DNA of 43,105 nt from Bacilli bacterium (lineage in GTDB: Bacteria > Bacillota_I > Bacilli_A > RFN20 > CAG-826), in NCBI GenBank assembly GCA_900767605.1, contig CAAFZT010000042.1:1-43105 (forward strand), in the 5' to 3' direction. Below are positions 6,229 to 14,125 of the stretch, piece after piece. The notes beneath the pieces were generated by a model. It saw only the letters and a list, made by a program, of their open reading frames with translations, was not told the DNA's origin and did not search any database. The position numbers were made by a program, and so were the translations under genes. Each line of letters begins with the position of its first letter. Within the stretch, counting starts at the first letter, position 1.

Positions 6229-7965
6229 TTAGAAACTCAGCTCTTCGCCGCCTTCTTTGGCTTGGAAGTCTTCAACGACCTTGTTGGCCTTATTGCGTCC
6301 AGCGAGAGCGGATTCCAATAATTGGGCGGATTGCGCTTTCGTCTTGTCAAAATACGAATTGACCGCACGGCGATCAGCTTCGTTGCTTGCAATCATCGCT
6401 TTGTATTTCTTCTTGTAGTGAATTCCAATGAAGATTGGGACAATAAATAGCGAGAAGCAGAACGCGATGGTGGAACTCTTCTTCATAGCAAGAGCAGCGT
6501 CATCGGTGATTCGATTCAAGGTCGAAGTACGTTCCGTTTCATATTGCTTTTCAAGCGAGGCAACAAGTTCTTCCTTGTTTTCGCCGTTTTTGGTCTCACC
6601 ACACCAAGTAAAGGATTTACCAGCAACGACTTTCGCCGGCTCCTCAATGGCGAGGTGAATGTTTTCGGGATAAGAATCTTTGTATTCGGTGATGAATTCA
6701 CCAAACGCTTCCACGATATAGGGACGGAGCAAATTCAAAGCCGTTTTCTTTTCGGAAGAGGAGGCGCTGTTATCAATAACAGAAAGGCTGAGGCGCTTCG
6801 CGAAGTCGACGGGAAGGTCGGCGTTCCGTTTGCGAGCTTCTTCCAATTCGCGAGTAGCGCGGTCTTCATCCCCCTTAAGTTCTTTCACGCGAGCAAGGAA
6901 TTTTTCTTCTTCGCGGAGTTGGCATTCTTCCCCATCTTCGTAATTGGTGACTAGGCGCATCAACTGGTCATCGATGGCCGCAACAAGAGCCGCCATATCG
7001 GAAGGTTGGTTCTCGATATTGATGATGTCTTGCTTAATGCCAGCGGACCCATTCTTGTCCGTTCTTTCCGAAGCATCAATGCGAGAAACATACCGTTCAA
7101 TCTCTCGATATTCGCGGCAGACCACCTTCAACGACTGGTAATCCGCATCGCGTAATCCATCGGAGTGGCTGTCGAAATAATTCTTCCAGAAGGACTTTTG
7201 TTCTTCGGCAAAATTGGGGTTGCCATCCATTAATTCCTTCATCCATTGATTGATGTGGTCTTGGCAAATGTGGTCACGGTCTTTCCCGAAAACGCCGTTT
7301 GCATAAGCGTCTACATAGGCCACGATGGAGGTACGCATATCAAACGGATTCTGCATGGCAAAATAGTGATCCAACCACAAGAAGCAGGTATCCGTTCCTT
7401 CTTCTCCGTTAGAAATACGACCCGCATTGACGCGGCGCGTAATCAAAGCGAAGAGCAAGTAGGTTTTTTCCGCATCACGCTTGATAGCTTCTTTCACCGC
7501 GCGTTCCGCTAAAGCCCTATCGTCCGAAATCCAAGCCGCCAAAGCAATCAAAGCCGGAGCCAACCAATATTTCGGGGCAGAAATCATCAACTGCTCCGTG
7601 CACTTGCTGATGGTGCTCTTGGTGATTAAGCCAAGGTCGGTCGCTTGCAAAATACCAAGCATGTATTCGCGAACCTGTTGATGGGTTCCGAATTTTTGTT
7701 CCAATTCTTGGCGAACGCGAATAACTTCGGTAATCGCGCGTTGCAAAGCGGCGGCTTTGCGCTGATCGTCCTCCATCTTTTTGAGGTGCTTTTGTACCTC
7801 TTCAATGCGATTGCTGAGTTCCTCATAAACCGCCGTAAGTCGATTGTCGATTGCAACAACGTTGTGACTAACGTTAATCACGTTGTCATTTACTTTCGAC
7901 AAGTTGCTATTGACCGTATTAATCGCGCCAATAATCGGACTAAGGTCAATGTATCCGTCTGCCAT
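6229..7965 (-). CDS. Large coiled-coil protein with one C-terminal membrane segment, SPFH operon
   Basis: A 578-residue protein I cannot name. Residues ~10-90 are predicted coiled coil (repeated Asn/Val/Leu heptads, then KHLKKMEDDQRKAAALQRAI). Residues ~95-330 are a helical domain with LITKSTISKCTEQLMISAPK and WLAPALIALAAWISDDRALA, suggestive of helical-repeat packing. A second charged coiled coil lies at ~340-400, and one membrane segment (TIAFCFSLFIVPIFIGI) at ~500. A further helix of ~60 residues follows it. An ATG at 7992 is in frame, but it overlaps the preceding gene, while the ATG at 7965 has GGAAGG 5 nt upstream; I use the latter. The position between zinc-ribbon and acidic proteins suggests a scaffold of the same membrane complex. 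Confidence 0.8.
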   Translation of the reverse strand: MADGYIDLSPIIGAINTVNSNLSKVNDNVINVSHNVVAIDNRLTAVYEELSNRIEEVQKHLKKMEDDQRKAAALQRAITEVIRVRQELEQKFGTHQQVREYMLGILQATDLGLITKSTISKCTEQLMISAPKYWLAPALIALAAWISDDRALAERAVKEAIKRDAEKTYLLFALITRRVNAGRISNGEEGTDTCFLWLDHYFAMQNPFDMRTSIVAYVDAYANGVFGKDRDHICQDHINQWMKELMDGNPNFAEEQKSFWKNYFDSHSDGLRDADYQSLKVVCREYREIERYVSRIDASERTDKNGSAGIKQDIINIENQPSDMAALVAAIDDQLMRLVTNYEDGEECQLREEEKFLARVKELKGDEDRATRELEEARKRNADLPVDFAKRLSLSVIDNSASSSEKKTALNLLRPYIVEAFGEFITEYKDSYPENIHLAIEEPAKVVAGKSFTWCGETKNGENKEELVASLEKQYETERTSTLNRITDDAALAMKKSSTIAFCFSLFIVPIFIGIHYKKKYKAMIASNEADRRAVNSYFDKTKAQSAQLLESALAGRNKANKVVEDFQAKEGGEELSF

Positions 7966-7985
7966 ATTTTCCTTCCTTTCTGCTT

Positions 7986-8795
7986 TTAGCAATTCATGGC
8001 TTTTTCGTAAGTAGAGCGCGTGGATTCGTACGCTTGATGAAATTTGTTTCTAAGAGCGTCGTCTTGAATGGAATCTAGAATTTTTCCAATCGGCAAAACA
8101 TACTCTTCATAGATGCGTTTGCACTTCGTTTTCAGGAAGAATTGACCCGTTTTCAACGGCGAGTCCGGATTCTTTTTTATTGAGGCGTACAACGCATACC
8201 ATGTCTTAGGAATGGAAGTTCGGCGGGTGATTGCTAAATACACTTCCGCCATCGATGGGGTTAGCCAATTAACCGACGTACGATTCATGATGAGGAGGGG
8301 CGAAAACCCTTCGACAAATTCAGCCAACTCTTTCGGGTCGTCGTATTCGGAAAACTTTTTAAGAATCGCTTCTTCGAAATCCGTGAGGCGAACCATAGTT
8401 TTACGAATCAGTTTTTTCAGCATTTCTTCTTCTTCGATATCGAATTCCGCATAAGGGAAAACGTCCTCGAAATACTTATTCATCAGGGATGACGCACGGA
8501 TTTCTGCATGGAATGCCTTGTAATAAGAGGTAATAAACAAAGCGCCAGCATGCCCTTGAACCATCGTTAGAGCAGATTCCGCCAAGCGATTTGCCATTTC
8601 ATACGAATTATTACAAAACGCTTCCGTCGCCTGTTCCAAAGCAACGACCGCACTAGGACTAGCGGTGCTGTGTCGTTTCGGAAAAACAACCTCTAATCCG
8701 CACCAAGGGCAGTGGGCCGTCCGAGTTTTAAAGTCGATAAGCGAGGCGGGTATTTCGCTACCACACCCCGTGCATTTATAAGACTCGCCTTCCAT
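7986..8795 (-). CDS. Zinc-ribbon protein with helical C-terminal domain (YdjG-like position)
   Basis: A 269-residue protein. The N-terminus has a zinc ribbon with two pairs of cysteines (CTGCGSEIP at ~8-16, CPWCGLEVVFP at ~29-39), followed by a Ser-rich linker. From ~50 on it is an all-helical domain without a recognised active site or membrane segment. It starts immediately after the stop of the preceding membrane-protein gene with no clear Shine-Dalgarno site, so translation is probably coupled. In B. subtilis the ydjFGHI operon also pairs zinc-ribbon and SPFH proteins; this gene occupies a YdjG-like position, but that is an analogy from context, not a demonstrated homology. Confidence 0.75.
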   Translation of the reverse strand: MEGESYKCTGCGSEIPASLIDFKTRTAHCPWCGLEVVFPKRHSTASPSAVVALEQATEAFCNNSYEMANRLAESALTMVQGHAGALFITSYYKAFHAEIRASSLMNKYFEDVFPYAEFDIEEEEMLKKLIRKTMVRLTDFEEAILKKFSEYDDPKELAEFVEGFSPLLIMNRTSVNWLTPSMAEVYLAITRRTSIPKTWYALYASIKKNPDSPLKTGQFFLKTKCKRIYEEYVLPIGKILDSIQDDALRNKFHQAYESTRSTYEKAMNC

Positions 8796-8798
8796 AAA

Positions 8799-9497
8799 TT
8801 AACGCATCGTCATCAAAAGTTGATTACGAGTTTTTAGAATTCCTTCCGCAACTCGAATCGCCTTAAGGACCGTCTCCTTGTCCGACCCAGCCTTCAAAAG
8901 AGACTTAATCGTAATGATTTGCTCATCGAGTTCTTTTTCCGTTTCTTTCGTCGCTTCAGAACTCGCGGTAGAAGAGCAATCAATATCCTCACGGAATTTC
9001 TTCAACGCCGCCAAAACTTCAGCATCATCCGTTAGATTGAATAGACCAGTAACGTTAATAGAAACGGTGCGCCAATCACGCATTCTTGTTTCGCGAGCAA
9101 CCGTATTGTCGTCAACGCGCGAAAGATGTTTATAGGCGATAAGCATCGCCGCCATATAAACAAATAGAACAATGGCATTGAGCACTAAAGGCCAAACGAA
9201 ATTGTCTGAATTAACCGCCATGACAATGATGTTGATCAAAAGGGATAAACCCAGGAACGCGGTCGTTACAATGAAGATTAACGAAAAGGAAGCAATCGTG
9301 TTCTTGTTTTTAACCGGGATAAACGTCACGGCTCCAACAACTACAAATGCAGTCGTCAAAAACCCATAAGCAACCCATAAGCCAGTGTGCAATGCGTCAA
9401 TGTGCTGACCCGCAATTGCCCAAAAAACGACGTTGAAGAGGGCTAAGCCAATAATAACAAGGAGGGGAGGGACTCTCGAAGTTAGAAATTTTTTCAT
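8799..9497 (-). CDS. Four-TM membrane protein of the SPFH operon
   Basis: A 232-residue integral membrane protein. Four hydrophobic segments are visible at residues ~10-30, ~38-60, ~68-93 and ~100-122. A hydrophilic, presumably cytoplasmic region of ~105 residues follows, including an acidic helix (ATKETEKELDEQIITIKSLL) and ending in ETVLKAIRVAEGILKTRNQL. I do not recognise the family. AAAGGAC lies upstream of the ATG, and the gene sits 18 bp behind the SPFH gene, in the same operon. It may be the membrane anchor that the soluble zinc-ribbon and coiled-coil partners bind. Confidence 0.75.
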   Translation of the reverse strand: MKKFLTSRVPPLLVIIGLALFNVVFWAIAGQHIDALHTGLWVAYGFLTTAFVVVGAVTFIPVKNKNTIASFSLIFIVTTAFLGLSLLINIIVMAVNSDNFVWPLVLNAIVLFVYMAAMLIAYKHLSRVDDNTVARETRMRDWRTVSINVTGLFNLTDDAEVLAALKKFREDIDCSSTASSEATKETEKELDEQIITIKSLLKAGSDKETVLKAIRVAEGILKTRNQLLMTMR

Positions 9498-9515
9498 AGG
9501 ATTATGTCCTTTCTT

Positions 9516-10718
9516 TTATTCTGTTTTGGTTCCACATTCGGGACAGAATTTTGCTCCAGGAGCCAACTCGTGACCGCAATTGGAGCACACCTTCGTTAAT
9601 TTTTCTCCGCAGTTGGGGCAAAATTTCGCACCAGGAATGATTTCCCCACCACACTTCGGGCAAGTGGCTACCATTTTGTGACCACAATTGGGACAGAATT
9701 TCACCCCATCTTGAACTTCGACTCCGCATTCGGAGCATTTTTTGCCCGTGGGTTTTGTTTCTGGCGCAGGTTGATTCATGGAGCCCATGACGTTTTGAGC
9801 CATGTTGCCCATGGTTCCGCCCATGGCGCCACCGACTCCAACGCCCATTCCTAAGCCCATGCTCATGCCCATAAATTGGCCAGGGGTCGCTTCGTTTCCA
9901 GCCGCGGTCTTCATAACGTCGAAGCCCTTCTCTTGCTGATAGGTATATCCTTCGCGTTGACGCTTTCTTGCCATCGCCGCGGATTGAATATCAATGGAAC
10001 GAGCTTTCTTTAGATCTTCCAAATCTTCGTCAGGCACATTGATTGTCACGAAAGAGAAGTTATCAATCGCCACACCAAAGTCCGCAAAGAACGGGGTCAA
10101 TTGCTCCTGCATAATGGAAGATAATTCCGCATAATGCGAAGCAACGGAGAGAATCCCGATTCCACGATCGATCATGATCTTCCCAAGATTGTCGTTGATG
10201 CGTTCAATGATTTTTCCGCGCAAATACGCCGCCAAATCCTCTTTGGTGAAAACCGCGCGTGTCCCATTAACCTTAGTAAAGAATTTGATGATATCCTTGC
10301 CATCGTGGTCATCATTATTTAGGTGAGCCCCAAATAAACCGGCAGCACGGACGTGCAAAATCATCCCGTTTTGCGCGTCTTCCATTTGGATGGGATTTTG
10401 GGTTCCAAAACGAAGATCCTGCAACGTAACCAAATTAATGAAATAGACCGAACAGGGATAAGTAGATTTCCCTTTGCTAAAAAGGCGCTGCAAACGATTG
10501 ATCGAGTCAAACGGTGAGTTGTTCGATTCCTTCAGAACGTGATGTCCCGGTGGAAGGGGAATAATTTCCCCTTCGTGAACGAATAACGCCATTTGAGACG
10601 GGGCAACATTCAGCTGAGCACAGGCCCCAAAATCTTCCTGCGGACCTTTATAAACGATAATGTCGTTCTCCGCCGAGCTCTCTGGGGTATATTGAATGGC
10701 TTCAACGTTAATTCCCAT
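9516..10718 (-). CDS. SPFH/band-7 protein with C-terminal zinc ribbons (YdjI-like)
   Basis: A 400-residue protein. Residues ~25-255 are an SPFH/band-7 domain of the YdjI branch (COG4260-like): SQMALFVHEGEIIPLPPGHH, then DLRFGTQNPIQMED and the region NFSFVTINVPDEDLE. A Gly/Met-rich flexible stretch (MGMSMGLGMGVGVGGAMGG) sits at ~285-310. The C-terminus has a series of cysteine pairs (CSECG, CPNCG, CPKCG, CPNCG, CSNCG, CPECG), i.e. three four-Cys zinc ribbons. There is no N-terminal membrane segment, unlike classical stomatins, so it should be recruited to the membrane by partners. In B. subtilis, YdjG, YdjH and YdjI are needed to localise PspA at the membrane; no pspA is seen here. The mRNA probably starts after the terminator at 10744-10768. 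Confidence 0.88.
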   Translation of the reverse strand: MGINVEAIQYTPESSAENDIIVYKGPQEDFGACAQLNVAPSQMALFVHEGEIIPLPPGHHVLKESNNSPFDSINRLQRLFSKGKSTYPCSVYFINLVTLQDLRFGTQNPIQMEDAQNGMILHVRAAGLFGAHLNNDDHDGKDIIKFFTKVNGTRAVFTKEDLAAYLRGKIIERINDNLGKIMIDRGIGILSVASHYAELSSIMQEQLTPFFADFGVAIDNFSFVTINVPDEDLEDLKKARSIDIQSAAMARKRQREGYTYQQEKGFDVMKTAAGNEATPGQFMGMSMGLGMGVGVGGAMGGTMGNMAQNVMGSMNQPAPETKPTGKKCSECGVEVQDGVKFCPNCGHKMVATCPKCGGEIIPGAKFCPNCGEKLTKVCSNCGHELAPGAKFCPECGTKTE

Positions 10719-10743
10719 AAATTATGCTTTCCTTTCTTAAAAT

Positions 10744-10768
10744 ATAAAAAGCGGACAAAACATCCGCC
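10744..10768 (-). terminator. Terminator between the first zinc-ribbon gene and the SPFH gene
   Basis: On the minus strand GCGGA (10763-10767 side) pairs with TCCGC (10751-10755 side) over a 7-nt loop, with a flanking G-U pair, and runs into TTTTTATATT. It separates the gene at 10776-11648 from the rest of the operon, or acts as an attenuator between them. Confidence 0.6.
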
Positions 10769-10775
10769 AATTCCC

Positions 10776-11648
10776 TTATTGAATCTTTTTTCTTTGTTGT
10801 CCGCAGAACACAAATCCAAGGACAAGTGGAACACCAGCGAAGACAAGGAAGTAGATAATCTGGTTAATGAACCAACGAAACGGCAGCATTTCCAAATTGT
10901 CCAGCGTCACAAACGCGGTAATCATCAATGCAGCCAAAAGGGAGAAATCGATAGTCGCGAAGATTAAGTGAACGGGCAGTTTGGGTTTTTTCTTGCTCTC
11001 AATACGTTCAACAAAATGATCAAAATCGCCAACCCCCATAGACTTCGCACAACGGATGAGTCGAACAAGAGACAGAACGAACATCACAATGCTTGTAAGA
11101 ATCACCCCTAGGAACAAGAAATTGATCATCGGGGAACCGGTATAATTGACAACCATGTTAACGAGGGCAGACCCAAGCATGAAGGCCGATGGTGCGAACA
11201 CAAGAGTGGCGATCGCCGCAACCATGCCAAAGGTGTAATAAGATTTCTTTTTTCCTTTTAACTCCCTTTGTTTGGCTTCTTCCGCCTCTCTTAAAGCTGC
11301 TTCTTCCGCTTCGGCTCTTTCCTGTTCGCGACGCAAAACAGCTTCATGGATTTCCGATAGTACTTCGTCGGTATCCCGCTCGATGTTCTCGGCAATCGCT
11401 TTCTCTACTACCTCATTGTCGATTTCGTCTTCGGGATACAATTCGCGATATTTAGCCATGGCAGGCTTAACCTTCATCATGAGGGCAATATCATTGCGAG
11501 GCTTAGCAGCAGGCGCAGGCGAAACGGGTTTTTCCGGATTGGGTTTCACTTCCTCCGGTTTTTTCCACTTAAATTTGGCCCCGCAACCCGGACAGCGCTC
11601 CGGCTGCCCTTCAATAAGGGTGCCGCATTTTGGACATTTGAACTTCAT
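10776..11648 (-). CDS. Zinc-ribbon membrane protein with charged helix and four TM segments
   Basis: A 290-residue protein. The N-terminus is a zinc ribbon (MKFKCPKCGTLIEG, then CPGCGAKFKW, residues 1-29). A Pro/Ala-rich linker follows (~33-50), then a long charged helix (REQERAEAEEAALREAEEAK at ~110-130). Four hydrophobic segments come next, at ~137-165, ~170-197, ~228-250 and ~258-285. AAGGAT lies 7 nt before the ATG. The promoter carries a run of ten G in its spacer, so expression may vary between cells. A terminator-like hairpin follows the gene, before the SPFH gene, which suggests it can be transcribed alone. I do not recognise the family; the zinc ribbon and location tie it to the neighbouring membrane system. 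Confidence 0.75.
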   Translation of the reverse strand: MKFKCPKCGTLIEGQPERCPGCGAKFKWKKPEEVKPNPEKPVSPAPAAKPRNDIALMMKVKPAMAKYRELYPEDEIDNEVVEKAIAENIERDTDEVLSEIHEAVLRREQERAEAEEAALREAEEAKQRELKGKKKSYYTFGMVAAIATLVFAPSAFMLGSALVNMVVNYTGSPMINFLFLGVILTSIVMFVLSLVRLIRCAKSMGVGDFDHFVERIESKKKPKLPVHLIFATIDFSLLAALMITAFVTLDNLEMLPFRWFINQIIYFLVFAGVPLVLGFVFCGQQRKKIQ

Positions 11649-11683
11649 TGTTAAAATCCTTGTCGTTTGTTAGAATTTTTAAA

Positions 11684-11734
11684 ATCATAACCCCCCCCCC
11701 GACCAAAAATGCAATAAGTTTCGACAGCATCGAA
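11684..11734 (-). promoter_or_regulatory. Promoter with a G10 tract in the spacer (possible phase-variable promoter)
   Basis: On the minus strand TTGCAT (11709-11714) and TATGAT (11684-11689) are separated by 19 bp, ten of which are an uninterrupted G run (C run 11691-11700 on the plus strand). Loss of two G would give the optimal 17-bp spacing. An inverted repeat TTCGA-CAGCA-TCGAA (11720-11734) lies just upstream of the -35 and could bind a regulator. The mRNA leader would be ~30 nt with a normal Shine-Dalgarno site. Confidence 0.5.
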
Positions 11735-11779
11735 CAATTCCGTTATTCAAAGGAAGGAGCCTCTGAATTTTCAGGCAGT

Positions 11780-11811
11780 AAAAAATCCCTTCAGATTGCT
11801 CCAAAGGGATT
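11780..11811 (-). terminator. Rho-independent terminator of serS
   Basis: On the minus strand AATCCCTT (11804-11811) pairs with AAGGGATT (11784-11791) over a 12-nt loop and continues into a T run. It ends the yaaA-to-serS unit. Confidence 0.8.
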
Positions 11812-11830
11812 ACAATTGACGGAATTGTTT

Positions 11831-13111
11831 TTACTTCTTAATCGGCTTTAAGACTTCAATGCCACCCATGTATTTGCGGAGAGCCTCCGGAACAATGACA
11901 GAGCCATCGGCTTGTTGATATTGCTCCAAAATAGCCGGGAAGACACGGGAGGTAGCAAGGCCGGATCCATTGAGCGTATGGCAGAATTTGGTCTTTCCAT
12001 CCGCGTCGCGATAGCGCATCATGCCACGGCGAGCTTGATAATCGCGGGCGTTGGAGACGCTGGAGACTTCTTTATAAATGTGCATGGAGGGAATCCAGAC
12101 TTCAATGTCGTAGGTGCGGGCCATCGAATGGGAGCAGTCGCCAGCGGCAAGCTTATCGATTTGATAGGTAAGTCCAAGGCCTTCCACGAGTTTTTGGGCC
12201 TTCTTAACCATCTCGTCAAAGGCAGCGTCACTGCCTTCTTGGGTCGTGTATTGAACCATTTCGACTTTGTTAAATTGATAGCCACGGATCATGCCACGTT
12301 CTTCCGTGCGGTAAGAGCCCGCTTCTTTGCGGTAGCACGGGGTATAAGCAAAATATTTCTTTGGAAGTTCGTCTAGAGGAAGGATTTCGTCGCGGTGAAG
12401 GTTCACAAGTGCCGTCTCTGCGGTCGGGAGGATGAATTTGCGCGGTTCCATGCCCTCGAGCCAGAACACGTCTTCCTGGAATTTCGGGAATTGTCCAGCG
12501 GTGTAGCCAGATTCGTAATTGAGAATGTGAGGAGGAAGAATCATCTCATAGCCATCCGCGAGATGGTTTTCGATGAAGTAATTGAGTAGCGCCCATTCCA
12601 AACGAGCGCCGAGATTGGTGTAAACCCAGGTTCCGGTACCGCTGATTTTGGCAGCGCGCTTATAGTCGATGAGCCCAAGGCTTTCCGCCAAAGCGACATG
12701 GTCTTTCGGAGTGAAATCGAATTTTTGTTCTTCGCCGAAATGATAGATGGGGTGATTGTTTTCCTTGTTTCCACCCACCAAATCGGGATCGGGAAGATTT
12801 GGGAGAACTTCCACCAAAGAGGTGATTTCCGCTTCGACTTTCTTAAGTTCGGCTTCGCCTTCCTTATTCGCCGCGCCAAGTTCTTTGACTTTCGCAAAAA
12901 TGGCTTTGACGTCGCCGCCTTCTTTTTTGATTTGGGGGACGCTTGCAGAAAGACGGTTTTGCTCCGCTTTATTCGCTTCGACGCTCTTAAGCAATTCCAA
13001 GCGCTTCGCGCTCAATTCCTGAATGGGCTTCGGGTCAAAATCCCAAAGTTTCTTTTTTAATGCCGCGACAACCTCGTCGGGTTTTTCTAGAATCAATTTG
13101 ACATCCAACAT
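11831..13111 (-). CDS. serS: Seryl-tRNA synthetase
   Basis: A 426-residue class II aminoacyl-tRNA synthetase that charges tRNA-Ser with serine. Residues 1-110 are the long antiparallel coiled-coil arm that grips the tRNA (MLDVKLILEKPDEVVAALKK start; charged Lys/Glu helices). The catalytic core follows: LPTAETALVNLHRDEIL, motif 2 region YFAYTPCYRKEAGSYRTEER, EVSSVSNARDYQARRGMMRY, and motif 3 TLNGSGLATSRVFPAILE. Full length for the family. AAAGGAG lies 8 nt upstream of the ATG, 15 bp behind the glycosyltransferase gene. In many Firmicutes serS also lies a few genes downstream of gyrA. No T-box leader is present in the 15-bp gap. Confidence 0.98.
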   Translation of the reverse strand: MLDVKLILEKPDEVVAALKKKLWDFDPKPIQELSAKRLELLKSVEANKAEQNRLSASVPQIKKEGGDVKAIFAKVKELGAANKEGEAELKKVEAEITSLVEVLPNLPDPDLVGGNKENNHPIYHFGEEQKFDFTPKDHVALAESLGLIDYKRAAKISGTGTWVYTNLGARLEWALLNYFIENHLADGYEMILPPHILNYESGYTAGQFPKFQEDVFWLEGMEPRKFILPTAETALVNLHRDEILPLDELPKKYFAYTPCYRKEAGSYRTEERGMIRGYQFNKVEMVQYTTQEGSDAAFDEMVKKAQKLVEGLGLTYQIDKLAAGDCSHSMARTYDIEVWIPSMHIYKEVSSVSNARDYQARRGMMRYRDADGKTKFCHTLNGSGLATSRVFPAILEQYQQADGSVIVPEALRKYMGGIEVLKPIKK

Positions 13112-13126
13112 GGGGGATACTCCTTT

Positions 13127-14125
13127 TCAACGGTTTAGAAGCGAAGCGTAGAGCTCTTTCAATCGCCTTGCGCCCGTTTGAAGCGAATGGCGCTCCGCCA
13201 TCGCATACGCCGGAATTATAGTGCTTTTTGCCTCTTTCGAATATAAGGAACGAAGATAATGTGCAATCGAAGCGATGCTATCGAAGACAAAACCCGTTTT
13301 ATCTGGGATCAAAAGATCATTCAACGGATTTTTGTGAAGGGCGACCACTTGGGTTTTGGTTGCAAACGCATCCAGAACAAACGCGCCGTCTGGATGAACC
13401 GCGTCCAAAGCTAGGAAGGCGTCCGCTCGATACAAAGCGCTGCGGAACACATCATCTTGAACTAAAGATTCAAAATGCAGGTTCGATGGGCACTTTCTCG
13501 AATAGGAGGCAATCAGCCAACGGGGATTATGCCGCTTAAACGATCCGAAGAAATAGAAATCGAGTTCCGGGCAGCAGGAAGCGATGTTCTTCATCGCATT
13601 AATAATGTAACGGTCTTCATAACAACCCGCGGAAAGAACGATTTTCTTCTCATCGCGAATGGAGAAATATCGAGGAAAAATATCTTTTTCGGCGCCTAAA
13701 TTGTCGAAACGACGCAAATTGACGCACGGCTCATGAATCTCGATTCGACTTTTCACCCCTTGCTCCACGCAAAGGGTCTTCATGGCTTCGTTAGGAACCA
13801 AAACGAGGTCAGCTCGATTCAGCAAGCGCATCGCTCGCGAAGTGATAGTCGGGGTTTTGGGCTTTTTGGGGTCCAAAAAGGAAGCGTAAGGGTCATTCTC
13901 CGCATAGAAAGCAGAGACGACAATAGGAATGGAATGCCAGGCGGCATCCACGGCCATTGCATCGTCGCGCGGGGTAAGAAAATGGGCGATATCGGGTTCG
14001 GCGAAAATGTCGTCGATCCACGTAACGCCCGCTTCCTCGCATTCGCCTTTGAGGACTTTCCGTAAACGGGAGCCCTCAAAGGTTTCGCGATTCAATGCTG
14101 TTTTATAGTGAATGAATACCCTCAT
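13127..14125 (-). CDS. Glycosyltransferase family 4-like protein
   Basis: A 332-residue protein with a GT-B glycosyltransferase pattern. The central motif ADLVLVPNEAMKTLC and the PCVNLRRF region are typical of the inter-domain part of GT4 enzymes, and ALYRADAFLALDAVHPDGAF resembles the nucleotide-sugar EX7E region. The first residues (MRVFIHYKTALNRETFEGSR) differ from the usual G-G loop start of the family. It likely makes a glycolipid or cell-surface glycan; donor and acceptor are unknown. I use the ATG at 14125, which overlaps the gyrA stop as TGATG; a GTG at 14128 (GTGA overlap) is equally possible. The tight coupling behind gyrA is unusual, as gyrA is more often followed by rRNA or unrelated genes. 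Confidence 0.75.
   Translation of the reverse strand: MRVFIHYKTALNRETFEGSRLRKVLKGECEEAGVTWIDDIFAEPDIAHFLTPRDDAMAVDAAWHSIPIVVSAFYAENDPYASFLDPKKPKTPTITSRAMRLLNRADLVLVPNEAMKTLCVEQGVKSRIEIHEPCVNLRRFDNLGAEKDIFPRYFSIRDEKKIVLSAGCYEDRYIINAMKNIASCCPELDFYFFGSFKRHNPRWLIASYSRKCPSNLHFESLVQDDVFRSALYRADAFLALDAVHPDGAFVLDAFATKTQVVALHKNPLNDLLIPDKTGFVFDSIASIAHYLRSLYSKEAKSTIIPAYAMAERHSLQTGARRLKELYASLLNR

Noticed and set aside
7966..7992. Upstream ATG of the coiled-coil gene
   Set aside because: It overlaps the previous stop codon; the ATG at 7965 has GGAAGG at good spacing.
13112..13126. T-box leader for serS
   Set aside because: The gap before serS is only 15 bp and holds just the ribosome site, so there is no room for a T-box.
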